Shown here: piece by piece, positions 1-14,759 of the stretch
Layout of the letters: the number at the start of each line of letters is the position of its first letter
How positions within the stretch are numbered: position 1 is the first letter of the stretch
DNA from: Monosporascus cannonballus
Taxonomy: Eukaryota > Ascomycota > Sordariomycetes > Xylariales
DNA: 64,000 nucleotides
Assembly: GCA_004154925.1 (NCBI GenBank)
Contig: QJNS01000729.1
Span: 124,001 to 188,000 of the forward strand
Direction: 5' to 3'
Program-made: the position numbers and the translations under genes
The notes under the pieces: model-generated
The model's database searches: none
What the model saw: the letters and a program-made list of their open reading frames with translations, nothing else
Told to the model about the DNA's origin: nothing

Positions 1-3000
1 TCGGTTACGTGTATGTTTTTTATTTCGAAAAATAAAAAACTATAGTTTAAGAAAAAATCGTAACAAAAATGAATATTTATGAAAAGCAATAATAACGATT
101 AATTTTTTTAAAAAAATAAAAAAGCTTTTGTTTTGTAAAACGTCTTATATAAAAATCTAATTTATTTTAGATTATTTTATACGATAAAAAAGATATAACG
201 GAAAATACGACAAATAGTATTTTCGACACTTTGTAATAAACAATACGATTAACTTTGCTAAACAATACAACTGTATATATAAACTTTTCAAAAAAGGCTT
301 AATATTAAAAAAGTTTAAGACAATAAATATATATATAATAATAATTTAAAAAATTATATATACGTAAACGTTATCCTTAAAATAAAAAACCAAAATTACG
401 TATTTCGTAAATTAATAAACAAATTATTCTTAAAGAAATCCTAAAATTCTTTCATATCTTTTTTTTGTGATATAATATTTTTAATATTAATTTAATTTAA
501 TTTGGTTTTATTTTTTTACTTCTATTATTATAATTTGTATTATCTTCGTAAATATTTATTATTATAGCTTTATTACCTTATATTATTTTTAGTTTTTGGC
601 GTACTTATAATTTTTTTATTCGATTTTGTTTTAGTTTTCGAAAACCCATTTTAAATTTATTTTTGGTTTTAATTTTAATTTTCCTCGATATTATTTTTAT
701 TAGTTAATTATACAATGTATTATCCAATAGTAATAAATATTAACCTATATTTCGAAAAAACACTTTAGAATATTTTATTCCGAATTTCTAAAGAAGATTA
801 CACTTTAGCAACTAAGACAACTTATATTATAACGTTAAAAATATACTGTAAAATTTAATAAAATAAAAATATAAGTAAAATATTCACGGCTAATATTATT
901 AAATAAGGCCGTAATTAAGGTTTAAACCAGATTATAGATAAAAATAATTTCGATTTTATTTCGACCGCTAAAAGTTTCTTAGTTGTTTAATAAAAAGTTC
1001 TTACAGTTTTTCCGCCGAAACTTTGATTTAATTTTTATCGTATATTAAATACTTTTTTCGATACTTAAATAAGTAAATAGTTTTCGACAACAACTTTGTA
1101 TTAAACGGTTTATTGGATATTATATATAACTTTTTAAAAATAATATATAAATAAATTTTACCGAAAAGTTTTAATACATTTAGCAAAATTAAAATTAAAA
1201 ATATTAAAAGTTATACGTTTTACGTTAACGTTAAAACTTACGGATTTATTATTTTGCTTTTATAATTAAATATTATTTTATATTATTCGTATTAATTCTT
1301 TTTATATTAATTTTACGAAATAACGGATTTTCAATATTTAAGTAATTGTAATAAAAAACAATAATACTAATAACGAAAGTTTTACGAATAACAGTGTGGT
1401 ATAACCTTTACGTTTTTAATTTCAGAAAAAATAACCAAAAAATATTATAAAAATAAAAACAGTTAATAAGTTTTGCTTTATACTAGCCGGTAGTAAAAAA
1501 CGAATTAATAAGTAAATAACTGTAAATTTTTTACGCGTTGTATTTTAAAGATTTCAAGCTTAAATTTAATAACGAAAATATCGATAACAAAAACGAAAAT
1601 TACGAAAAAACCGATATCGTATAACAAATCAAAAATTTGAATTTTCTTTTAAGTACGAAAATCGGCGAAAAGATTTTTCTCGAAAGTCCAATAATGCCAG
1701 TAAATATTAAATATTACGATATTCCTATTAAGAAACAACTTCGAATTATACGTATTTTCGAAAAATAAAATAAAAATAGATTAATAAATTATATTTACTT
1801 AAATTCAAAATTAAAGACGAAATTTAATAAATGTTCTATTTATTAAAAATAATAATTTAACGAAAGTCTTATAAAAAAGGTTTTATCTATATTTACACAA
1901 TTGTTTTTTCAAAAAAAAATTAACGATATATTTATTATTAATATTAACGAATACTTTCGTAAATTTCGTTCGAAAACAAATACAAAATTTGCCTATAATA
2001 TAAACATTATAAATAATATTAATAAGATATTTTTAAAATTATATAACATTGGTCGTAAAATTTAATAAATAATTACGAATATTATATAAACAAAATTATT
2101 ATTTTTTAGAAATATACTAATATATTAATAATAGATATTTTAAAATCATATAATAATAAAAATATTATTAATTACGATATTAAAATTTTGTATGATTAAA
2201 TATATTAAAAAACGTCATTAATAAAACATTATAACTTTTTCTCGATATATATTAATTAAAGGTTAATATTTTAATACAAATTAAACCAAATTTTTTAATT
2301 TTTTTAAAAAAAATAAGTCACTTTTTGAGTTATTAAGATAATAGCAAAAAGCCGTATTACTACTTAATAAATATTAGCTAATTTGTTTTTGCTTATAACT
2401 AAATTATTTAAAAAGTATCTCGACTATATTTTTAACCTTTAATATTATACTTAGTAATTTTCCGATTACGTTCTTATTTGCTGAGGTTTCGCCGATAACG
2501 GCTAAAATTAAAAAAAAAGAATAAATTTCGAATACGTCAAGTTTTTAACGTAAAGAATTGAAGCGGCAAAGACGTTTTCGTTATAAAGTATTACGGAAAT
2601 AACGGCGGCTTATAAGAATTTATCGGCCGTTAACGGGCCAGAAAATAACAAGAAGTTAATCAAAAAAACGAAGGCGTCTCGTTTTTTTAAATAAAAAACA
2701 TATATTATGCTTTTTTATCTTGAAAAACTGCTTCTTTTCACTTTTTCTTTCTATTAAAATACGACGTTTTATAATGTTCTATAACGTTTTCAAGTAGAAG
2801 ACCAGAACTATATATAAATTGATAAACTTAAACTTTTAAAAGTTATTTCTTTAAAACGATTATCATTAAATTGGAATATGTTGTAACAGTTTGTTTTCAA
2901 ATATTAATGCGTTAATTAAACTAATTTTATACTTAAATATATAATTTTTTAAACAAAAATTAAAATGATTCAAAATATTAATTTGATACTATTCTATATA

Positions 3001-4079
3001 ACTAATTCAAATTATATGATAAAAATATTTAAATTAATAATAATAAATAATAAATACATTTGTATATTTTCATTTTTACTTAAATAATTTAATTTATTAA
3101 ACTTGTAAGTATTAATAATTATTATGTTTAAATATTAAATATTTCGAAAAATATATAAAATAGTAATTAATAATATAATATTATCGATAAATTTAAATTT
3201 GTTAAATCAATATCAATGATTAAGTTTTTTACGTTATATATTTTATATCATAGTTAATATAAGTAATAGTTTTTAGAATTATAATATAATTTAATATTTT
3301 AACAAAGTTTTAGTACATTTCGTAATATATGATAAAAAACATAAAGGTTGAGACAAGTTTATTAAAACAAATAATAAACTAGAATTTAAATCAATTTTTA
3401 TTAATTCTTGATAATTTAAAATTTAATTATTTTTATATCTTTATAGTATAACCATTTTTTTATTTTTATAATTCTTTTTACTTAATTAACGAGGAGTTAA
3501 ATCGATTAATATATTCATAAATACTCTATATATATATTAGTTTAATATTTTCCTAAAAGCTATTAACACAAAATTGAGATAATATAATTAAAAAAGTATA
3601 CTTTCCTTATAAACGAATTAATATTAAAATTAAAGACAAATAAATATGTATAATTATTAATTCTATATTTACTTTAATACTAGATTTCTTGTTTAGTTTC
3701 ATTTATATAATAATGCTAAACCTAATTTCATAATTATAAAAACAAAAATATAATATTTATAATATTGAAAATATAGTTATTTATTATAATACCTTTAGAT
3801 AAAATGTAGAATTTTAATATCCTTATATAAAATATAAAGATTTGAATTTTAACTTATTCAAATTCCGTTTTATTTTATTAAATATTTGCTTAAAATATAA
3901 CTAAAATAGAAGAAATTGTTAATACATAATTATTGTTTTGTAATTTAGTAAATCAAAAATTAATAATAATAGGAACTTTTATTATATACATTGATTTTTA
4001 TAAAAATACAAATATTATAATCTTAACTTGTAAAAATTAAATTATTGCAAAATATTACGATTTTAAGTAGTATATAGTT

Positions 4080-4175
4080 AGTATATAAAACAAAACAAGG
4101 CGGTTAATACGCGAGTTAACAACGTTCCACTTTTTGTAATATCATAATTACGTTTTTATTTTCGTATTATAAGAA
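4080..4175 (+). repeat. Direct repeat, copy 1 (unclassified)
   Basis: About 90 bp beginning near ATATAAAACAAAACAAGGCG recurs roughly 345 bp downstream. Most differences between the two copies are C/T or G/A transitions, as in RIP-mutated duplicates. The pair could be short LTR remnants or a tandem duplication. Edges are approximate. Confidence 0.6.
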
Positions 4176-4424
4176 TTTGTTAACTTCTTTATAAGTTAGA
4201 CGTTCGATTCTTATTTTAGGTAATTAACTTATTTTATAAATATATTAAATACGAAACGGATTTCTAATTAACGTAATAATCTTAAATATAAGGCTTAAGT
4301 TAACGCATAATTCGAAAATTACGAAACGGCTAAGCAATTTTCGATAAGGGTCTTTTAATCTTAGTTATATCGAAACGATATAATTTAAAAAAAGACCTAT
4401 TATCATAGTCCCAAATAGCATTCA

Positions 4425-4515
4425 GTAGATATATAAAGTAGAATAAGGCGATTAGTGCTCCAGTTAATAACGTTTTACTTTTAGTAATATAATAGCTACA
4501 GTTTTGTTCTCGTAC
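4425..4515 (+). repeat. Direct repeat, copy 2 (unclassified)
   Basis: This is the second copy of the repeat at about 4,080-4,175, sharing an AAGGCG block, a GAGTTAACAACGTT-like block and a TTTTGTAATAT-like block with transition differences. No target duplication or coding sequence was found between the copies. Confidence 0.6.
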
Positions 4516-7500
4516 TGTAATACAAAATTATAACTGGAAAATATATAATACTTTTCGTTTATTTTTTTAAAGTCGAAAATTAAACACATTATTTATTTTT
4601 TTCTAATATTTATCGTTTCGAAAAAGAATTTCATTTTAATATCAGCAGTAAAACTTTTAATTATATTATAAAGTTATAATAGAAATCTAATTTTTAAAAT
4701 TAATTAACATTGCGAATTATATAAATTTATAAATAAAGTTTAATTTATGAAAAGCTATAAATATATTATAATCGTTAATTAAAAAACTGAAGACCTTACG
4801 TGATAAATAATCAATAAATAATTTAATTATAAAGAACAAGTAACAAATATTATTAAACACTCGAAAATAATATATAAATATTTAAATAAACTTTTAAGAT
4901 TAATATTAAAAATAACGATATAATTATATATATTTTTAAAAGTTACTTATATCGTTCGAAACGTTAATCGAAAAATCGTAAAATAAAAATTACGAAACTG
5001 AGAAAATTTATAAATGCAATATTCAAATTGTTAATTGTTTTAAAAAACCATTTAATACCGATTTTTTAAAAAATATAATTAAGAAAAAATAATTATATCG
5101 ATAAGTAATACTAAGTAGACGTTTAATATAATACCTTAATAAAACGGCGGTAAATTTATAAATGTACAATTTTTGAACTTTTACAATTTCAGTATTAAAT
5201 GAAATAATAATATATTACGAATGTAATTTTTATAAATAATATAAAAATCCCATTATAGGTATTTTTTAATTCAATATATATTATTAAATATCTTATTAAC
5301 GTATTTCTTGTTTGAGGGACATAAGAAATTAACGCTACGGCCCTGTATATTTATTGCTAAATATCGATTAAATTAATTATTATTTTTATTATTTTTAAAA
5401 CAATGATAATACTTTTAACTTTTTACATAATAAATAGTTTAATAATTGTTTTATAAATTCAGAGGTTGGGCGATTTTCTATGTAATTATTAATATCGTTT
5501 TTCGACGAATTTAATTTTATCGTCGTTTTCTTAATATTTAAAAAATAACTAAAGTTTTTATTAATTTGTAGTATCGCTAAAGAAGCCCTAAACTGATATT
5601 TAATTTTAACATACAAAATATAACATCGTTTATATGAACTTTATCTAGAATTAAAAATTCCATTTCTTGTTTAATATAAGAATATTATAATTATATAAAA
5701 TCATTTTATATTATCAAAATATAAGTTTGCTTTTAATATTATCAATAAAATCGACACATTGTTCGTAATAAATATATTTTAATTTATTTGCAAAGCTTTA
5801 TAAGTTCAACTCTTTAAATATTATTATATTAAAGATAATATTAGTAACTTTGAAAAATTCACTTTAAAAAGATAATTTTTTTAATATCTGAGTGGTATTC
5901 GAATATTAAAAAAATAATATATATGACGACAATTTGAAAAATAGTTTTTAATAAAATAATCTTTGAAATATAAATAATTATATAGCAATATATAAATTTT
6001 TTTCTTTAAAAAACTTCAATTAAAATCATTTTATTATAATAGCCGTTTACTGATATTATTTTCATTAAGGAATTAATCATAAAATAATACATACTGTTAA
6101 ATATGTGTTTACAAAAAGTTAAAATTAATTTATTTACAATTTTAAATTTAATAACTATTTGTTTTTATTATAAAATGTCGTTTTTTATTTCGTTGAAAAA
6201 GCTTAAAAGTAACTTATTTTACAAGTGAATTTTTGCTTTTAATATTAGTTATAGTTATTAAACTTTCTACGTTATTTCTATCTTAATAAATTATTTTATT
6301 TGAAATTTATTTTTTATTTTCTTGTTAATAAAACTAGAAATAATTAATCATCATTAATATTAAAATATCTCTTTTAATATAAACGTTTATTATAATACAA
6401 ATGTATTTTATTACTGCAGTAATAAAGTACATATATTTAAATATAATTAGTATTATCATTTTCATTGCTAATAATAATAATATTTACTTTACCATTTATA
6501 TATATTTCGCGTTGGTAATGTAAAATATAGAGACTATTAATTTATAATTAATTTTATTGTAATAAATGCAATTATTATTATGCTATATTGAGAACCAAAA
6601 ATATATAATTTTGAATATATTTATTTTTGGTAATTGAAAAAGTAAATATAGATATAATTTAATTACTTCTATTTCTTTGTAATTTTATTATTAAATTTAT
6701 TTTATTCGTTTTTACTTTTAGTTAAGTTTTAAATAATATATACGATAATAAAAAAAACTCAATATATTAGAATTACAGTAATATTATATATTTATTGTTA
6801 ATACATAGATTTTCTTTCCGTTTATGAATTATATATCGCAATATATTCGTTAACTAGTAAATAATTTGTCGTTTTTTAAGTTTTATTGTTGTTAAAACTT
6901 TTGTTCAATTTTGTTTTCGAATTAATTATTGTTAAACTGTTATCACTAACCAATCCACAGTTACTAATAGAAAATTAAACGTCCATAGCTGAAAGAATTG
7001 TTATAATTATTATAAGTTTAGTGTTAAATATACTAATGCGATTAAAACTACTATATAAAAAATAAATATTTAAATTAATATTTTAGTAATGCTCAACTCT
7101 ATATAACGGCTAATTATTGATATAATAATTGCTATAATTGTAATTATAATTATGTATATTAATTTTTAAATTTTTTGAAAAAAAGAATTATTTTTTCAAT
7201 TAAAAACCTTTAAGTTAAAAGGATTATCATAATAGTAAATATCAGATTTCAAAGTAATATATAATTTAATTATATATAAAGTTATATATTTTAAGCCATG
7301 AAATTGCTAACTAAAATATGACGGCGATCTATTTTTAAAAAAGCTTTTCTGTATAAATTAAAAAATTACTAAAGTATACCTTTTCGTTTAATTAAATAAT
7401 AAATTTTAAAAACACAAATTTATTCCGTTATAACGAACATTAATTATATTGTAACTGCGATAATAATATATTATATTTATTATTTAGTTTCGCATCAACT

Positions 7501-8350
7501 TATTTTTAATTGTATTTGTCAACTAAATCTTTAAAATATGTTTTAAAAAATACTTTTATAAACATATTTTCTATATCGAATTTATATTAAAAACATTATA
7601 CTAAAAACAATATAATATATTACTGTATATAAATACAATTTCTAAAATATTAATGAAAATTCCTAACGATATTTTTCACTTTATATTTACCATTACGTCG
7701 AATTTTACGCAAATATTTAATAAATATATATTATCATAGTAAATATTTTTGCTTATTATAATGTAACTATTTCCATGTGAAATTGTTTAAGTTGAATTGA
7801 AAATAATTTAAGTTAAATATTTACTAAATTTTAATAACTTTTAAAATTATGCTAACTTTTAAAAAGTTATAGCCGCTTGTTTATCTCGTTAAAAAATCGC
7901 TGATAAGGCCTTATATTGCGGCTTATACTCTAGTTAATGTAATTATCTTTGTTTTATTAATTTTATTAATGTTTAATTATTAAACTTAATAACGACCTTA
8001 AAAGAGTTATTGTAAAAGTAATTCATTGTTTATTTCGTCGTAGGTATTATTTTATCTATTACGGTTTTCGATAAAAATATTAACATTATCTTTTAAAAAA
8101 GTTGTATTTAACGTTAAAATACGATATCGTAATTCTTGTTATTTTTAACTTTTTATAAAATTATTTTCGCTTATCAAAGTTAGTCGAAAAATAAATTAAC
8201 TAGACTAAATATACATGATAATACGTTAAGAATTATTAAAAAATCTAACGTCTCGAATAAGCTTATCGGATAAACAAGTTCATCGGATGGTTTTTGGTAC
8301 CTCTCGATAACAAATTCAAATTAATTAACTATAACATATCAAAATAATAT

Positions 8351-8728
8351 TATTATGACCTAACAGGCTCCGACCTCAGGAAATGGTCTACAAGAATAAC
8401 ACGGACCACCTCTCAGGTCACGTAACGGGTGCTTAACAAATATCTGCTAAACACGAGTTATCCGTATTTAATAACTGCTTAACAAAACCTCGCTAAATAA
8501 GGCTAAGCAGAAATAAATAGTAATATTAAAACCGAATATAATACGTTCGTTATTTTTCATAATTTAAATAATATTAGCCTGTAATAAAATATTGTTACTT
8601 AAGGTATTTTTGATATTACGAAACGTAATACGTTATTATATTTATTACTTAGTTTTTTACGATACGCCTGTTAACATTAACTCGTACGATTAAGGTTTAA
8701 TAATTGGTTAAACTCCTTAGCCGTTATA
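8351..8728 (+). repeat. Element A 5' LTR (378 bp)
   Basis: It starts TATTATGACC and ends CCGTTATA, a RIP-altered TG...CA pair. It aligns along its whole length with the 3' LTR, is exactly the same length, and is preceded by AATAT. I could not see a convincing tRNA primer binding site just after it. Confidence 0.9.
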
Positions 8729-8879
8729 CCTTGTAAGCTTTTATTCAGTAATATCGTTAAACTCTGAGCAATATCGCCGACATTATGTTTACTAGCAAAC
8801 AGCCCGAACAGCTTACTTACCAGGTCCTTAATAACCCGGATATTAAAATGGAATCTGAAAAAAAAAGCCTCGTTTTTCT

Positions 8880-11800
8880 CGCAAAGAAATTTTTTAATAT
8901 TTGGACGCTATAAACGAACGTATCGTTCAGATTGAAAAAAATAACAATAACCTTATAATATCCTTTTAAGCCGTCAATAAAAGGTTTAAAAAAAGAAAAA
9001 TTCTCGAAATTAAAAAGCCTTTTCGAACGAACCAGATTATTTAGCTAAATTTTACCAAAGAACCAGGGGAAATTTTTAAACCTCTTAAACTAGAACGTTT
9101 CGACGAAACCTTAACCAAGTTATAATTATTTCTAATTTAGTGCCGAATATATTTCGGGTATTTTGCTATTTAATTAATTACGCTTATTATACGAACTAAA
9201 TTCGTAATCGGACCACTTATCGAAAATGCGGTTATTTGGTTTAAGCTCGTTATAAAAAGGTACGTTACGTTGCTAGTCGAAAAATAAAACCCGGAAATAA
9301 TACGAATATATAACGATTACGAATAATGTAAATAAATATTAATAAAGATTTTCGAAATAATAAATAAAAAAACCTAAAGCTAAAATATAATTTAAATAAT
9401 TACAATAAAAAGGATTAATATTTAATTATAACAATATGTTTATTTAATTAGCCTTTAAGCTAAATTAAGGACAAAAAACATTAATAACTAAGTTTTTCGA
9501 CGCCTTAAAAAATATAGGAAAAACTTTTTAACTTTTATCGGCCTAATTATTTATCGGATTATATCGTTATAGTAATTAAAATTAATAATCGATAATATGC
9601 CTAATGTATTAAGGATATTAAAAGAAAAAATAACAATAAATTTTGATATACGATTAATATTAATATTTCCTGACATAATAATATTTCTTACGACATAGAA
9701 CCAGAAACTATAAAATTAAAAACTATTTATAAAAAAGAGTAAAACCAAACCAAATATTTTAATTATAACAAAATAAGGCACAAAGTAGCATAATATAAAG
9801 TATCTAAAAAATCTCGTCAGAATAATTAAAAACTCGTACTCGGAGGATAACCCAAAGAAATCAGAAAAACGGAGGTAAACCTATTAACATAATTCGACCT
9901 AAATACGCACCAGGCTCCCTATAACAAAAAATCCAACAAGGAATACAAAAAGCCAGGAAGCTAGCTTAACAAATATCGCGAACCTAGCAAAAAGCATTAT
10001 AAAGATAATTACGCAAATACCAGGATTAGATAAAAGAAATTTGTCTCGGAACCCCTAATCGATACGGCAAAATATATGCTATATATTGTCGACGACGAGA
10101 ATATCCCGATTATAAGAAATAAAAACAGTATATCCACCGACGAATTCTCCGTATATACTACAAAGGATCGATTTCCCAAACCGAACCGAAAACAATAAAA
10201 ACAATAAATAATAATATCGACATTTTCGATTTATAACTCCAGAAGCTATTTAATAATTGGCCAAGGTAGAAAACTGGCCCGAAAAAAATAATGCTCGTAA
10301 AAAACCCCTTTTTCGTGCTATAGATAATATAATTACTAAACGGAAAAAAAGCTAATCCAGTACATAATAAATATATTACCAGAAAACTATTACAAATCTT
10401 TATTTTCAGTTAGCATTTATTATAAACTCTTACGAGAAAAATGTTATCAAAAAATACGTTAATTTACAAACAAACTTTAAAACGATAATAAGTACGACGT
10501 ATAATAGGATACAATCGAAACTATAAAAAAACGATTTATCTAATAAGGAAATAAATTATAGCAAAATCAAAAGCAATTAATATAACTTAAAAGAATAGTA
10601 TGCCGGCAATAACGATAAATATACAAACTTAACGCGCTAAATATAAAAATATAAACAAAACTCGACAAGTTCGAAAAGGAATTGAAAGAAAAAGATTACT
10701 TATAAAAAAGCCGCAGAATAACGAAACTTAGAAAAAATAAAAGAAATTTCCAAAAAAACGCTTTAAACGGGATAATAAGAACTATTAACGACCTTATCAC
10801 TTTAGATATACAAATCGAAACGCATTGGTATATCGCAATAATGAATTACGGAACTTTAGGCGGAAATTATATTATACCAAATAAAATTAATAAATTTGGT
10901 TTATTATAGAAATATAAGTTAAAATCTTATATAATAACGAATGTCGAAGATTAGGAATTGGCTTACGATAACGGGAAAATTATACGCGAAATTAATTATT
11001 TCGAGATTTTTTAAGAATAATACTAGACAATTAATTTTAGGAAAGCTATAGATATACCAGTACAAAGTCTTAATTAATAGAAAAACTAGCTAAATAGAGT
11101 TTACTTTATATCTTATTAACAGATAAAATAATTAAGATTTTAACATTTGATCGAAAATAATAACGAATACAAATATAAAAATACGACAAAAACCTTATTA
11201 CCTAAAGGAAAAATATAAAAAAAATAAACATTAAAGAAATATATAACGTGTTATAATTATCATTAAAGCGAAACTAAAGTAATTAAATAATAACTTAAAA
11301 CAGTAGCCCTAAAAATCAGAAAATCTTACTAATATATTATCATAATATTATAAATACGAACATCTTTTTAAAAAAGAATTTGATACGAAATTACCAGAAC
11401 ATAGTCAATAAAATCATAAAATAATTTTTAAAAAAAAGATTTTCGACGAAATTTTGCCTTATTTATAACCTTAGTGGAAATAAATTACGCGTTTTCAAAG
11501 AATATTTGGAAAATCGGTTAAAAAAAAGATAGATGTAATTTTCGAAATCACTAATAGAATACCTTATTTTTTTCCTACTAAAAAACGGAAATTTGTAATT
11601 TGTAGTTAATTATCGATACTTAAACGATATTATTATCAAAATCGAATACCATTATTCTTAATTACCGAAATAAAAAATCAACTTTACGGAATTAAATAAT
11701 TTATAGCACTCGATTTTAAAAATAAGTACAATCTTACTAGGATTAAATGATAATACGAATAAAAATAATTTTCAAAATGAAATACGGATTATTTAAGTAC

Positions 11801-14115
11801 TTAGTTATACTAATAAGACTTCTAAACGTATTAACAACTATTTAACGGATAATTAATCACGTATTATAAAATACCTCAATATTTTCGTCGTTTGCTATCT
11901 CGACGACATTTCTATTTGTTTTTAAAAAAACTAAAGAAATATATATAAAATATATTTATAAAGGTTTTTAAGCTTTATAAGACATAATTTTACGTATAGA
12001 AAATAAAGTATCTGGACATATTATTACCTTAGGATATATTAGGATAAACTCTAAGAAAATCACTACAATTACCGAATAACAAACGACAATTACGGTTAAA
12101 AAAATACGGATATTCTTTAAATTCGCCAATTAGTACAGGAAATTTATTAGAAATTTTAATAAAATAATAATATCCCCAATTAATTTTACAAAAAAAGCAT
12201 TTAAATAAATATTCGAAATAGAAAAAATATATCAAAATATGAAGAATACGATTATTAACGAATCAGTATTAATTATATACGATTTAACTCGTCTTATTAA
12301 ATTAAAACCGATATTTCGGATTACGCTTTAAACGTAATAATTAAATAACGAAATAATTAAGATAAATTGCCCCTTATTACATTTTTTTCACATAAATTTA
12401 AAAGAACCGAACTTAATTACAGTATTCCAAATAAGAAATTTATAATTATTATTATAGTATTTCGAAAATTTAAGTATTTCCTAAAAGGAAATTTATACCA
12501 GGTTAAAGTTTATACAAATTATTAAAATTTTACCCGTTTTATTACAACCAAAAGATTTATAAGACAATAACTTCGTTACGCAGAAAAGTTAGGGAATTTC
12601 GATTTAGTTATCATCCATAAAAAAGGTTCAGAAAATGGCAAAGTAAACGCCTTAAACAAACGATTAAATCTTGAAAAGAATTAATTAAAATTAGCCATAT
12701 AATTTTTGATATTACTATAAAAAGATATTTACGTTCACAAAAAATTGCGATGATTCGAGCAGTACCTTTTAATATATATCAAAAGATCTAATAATATAAC
12801 GACGGTTTTCCAGAAAGTCAAAAAACGGAAAAAATACAAATTTTAGAAAAATACTAAAAGGATTTGATACGAAATATATACGAATATTAACTATATAAAT
12901 ATCTAAAAATACATAAAACCTCAAAATCGCCTTAACGTATATATTCCTTTCTTAAAATAAAATGAATAATAAAGAACATTTATATAACAGTATTATATTT
13001 ACGCTAAAACAAAAACTTCACGATATAAATTATATAGAAAATTATAACTATTACTAGTTACAAAGCAATTATAACATTTAACTATATTTAACTTCATTAC
13101 TAAATTTCGTATAATAAAAAAACTCAAGTACAAAAATATATTACGACAGTATTTTCGTAATCGTCGATGGATTTACGAAACTTTCTTGTATTTTACCATA
13201 TTATAAAAATACAGACGCCGAACAAATAATATACATTTTTTTAAAATATATTTTCGACATAGACAGATTATTTATAAATATAATTTTAAACAAAAAAATT
13301 TATATTTATATTTAAATTTTAAAAAGGCCTTATAATATAAATTGGCCTAAATTCCAGATTATTTAACGTTTTTAAACTTCAAATAAATAAATAAATAAAA
13401 CGAACGAAATAAATTTTTAAAAATTTACTTATTATATTATATTAATTATAAGCAAAACAATTACATTAAAAAATTACTAATCGTATAACTGGCTTATAAT
13501 ATTAATTTTTTACTAAAATATTAAATTAATATTAGTAAATATAAATTTTGATTTTATTTTAAAAATTTACCAAAAAAACATATAACAATAATTCAATTAA
13601 TATCAAAATAATTTTTATATTAAAATAACTACCACAATTATATCAAAAAATAAACTCGAATTCGTATATAACTAAATAAATAAATATTATAACCAGAAAA
13701 GGTTAAAAGGATTAGCTTCCGAAAAAAAATAGTTTTTTTCGTTACTAAAAATATTCAATAAAACAATTTAGCAAAAAACTCCATTTCAAATATATCGATC
13801 TATATAAAATCGCCAAACCAATGTTAAAAAATAATTACTAATTAAAACTTTTACTAAAAATCAAATTCTATTTAATTTTTTACGTTTTTTTATTCGAGTT
13901 AATAATAAATATAATTAAAGTATATATAATATAAAATAATATGAAAATAAAAAAATAGACATATAAGGTAGAAAAACTTTTCGATATACGAAAACAAAAC
14001 GGATTTACCTAATACTTAACCAAATTAAAAAAATACCCGGATTCCGAAAATATCTGGAAACTCGTCAAAAATTTTATTAGCGCCTAACGCCTGCTGAAAA
14101 ACTTTTACCAATAAC
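8880..14115 (+). pseudogene. Element A gag-pol remnant
   Basis: A degenerate CCHC zinc knuckle (about 9,755-9,796) has its cysteine codons changed to TAT, the expected RIP outcome. A protease-like stretch follows at about 10,835-10,905, with the active-site aspartate codon reading AAT. The reverse transcriptase spans about 11,540-11,930 and keeps an intact YLDDI catalytic box at 11,896-11,910. RNase H starts near 12,310 with an SDYAL-type motif. The integrase core is near 13,150-13,350 with IVDGF, and a chromodomain closes the polyprotein. TAA/TAG stops occur throughout, largely where CAA/CAG would fit. In life this would have encoded the capsid, protease and replication/integration enzymes. 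It cannot be translated now. Confidence 0.88.
13962..14111 (+). pseudogene. Degenerate chromodomain at the end of element A integrase
   Basis: In one frame about 50 codons read as a chromodomain: a YKVEKLFDIR start, a YPDSENIW core and a RLLKNFY end, with two TAA stops in place of glutamines. Chromodomains at the integrase C-terminus bind methylated histone H3 and are known to steer chromoviruses into heterochromatin. This fits an element lying in a RIP block, although the targeting itself is inference. Confidence 0.85.
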
Positions 14116-14759
14116 GACGGAACTATCAGAAATAATCGCATCCCAATTAATATTTTTAACGGACCAATCGGTATTACCAATACCAAATCAATTTACGGGA
14201 TTAGCGGGAAAAACTAATACGGCCATAAAAGCCTCGGCGATAGCTTACTTCTAGCATTCTTGCTCCTCTAACTCCTTTAATAATTACAACTCCCATTACA
14301 TTATTTTTTTTTCGAACGAAAAAAAGCCTTTTGTTTCCAAAAACGGATCAAATGCGTAATAACCTTACTTATCTTTTATTAATAACGTTTTTATAATTCT
14401 AAAAAACGTTCCTTTACGAAAATCTCTTTTCGTTTCAAATATTCGTTTCCGGTACGAATATTTTCCAAAAAGGAAAAAAACGCCGGCTTCATTATAAGTA
14501 TATTTACATTTAACGTAAGCCTTATATTTAAAAACGTTTTCTATTATTTCGTATTTCCAACCTTTGGGAAAATACACAAAATACCGCATAATTTTAAAAT
14601 TAAAATCGTTAAAAATAAAAAGCAATTTTGCCGACAAATAATAAACGAAACCTAACGACAACCTTTAATAATACGACCCGATATCGTAAAAAACTGGTAA
14701 CATTTACTAGGAAAAAAAATAAAATCTTAAGGACAAAATTTATAAAAAAAAAGAAATCG

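Larger units (their letters stand above)
1..8345. other. AT-rich RIP-mutated block, no intact gene
   Basis: This stretch is almost pure A/T, with TA steps everywhere and few CA steps, as expected after RIP of repeated DNA. No intact gene can be read. About 2,470-2,690 is less AT-rich and one + frame there reads like ordinary protein, with stops only of the TAA/TAG/TGA type that C-to-T change can create, but I recognise no family. About 720-1,240 has a weaker protein-like reading. The rest holds only short chance frames. It is most likely decayed transposon sequence. Confidence 0.8.
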
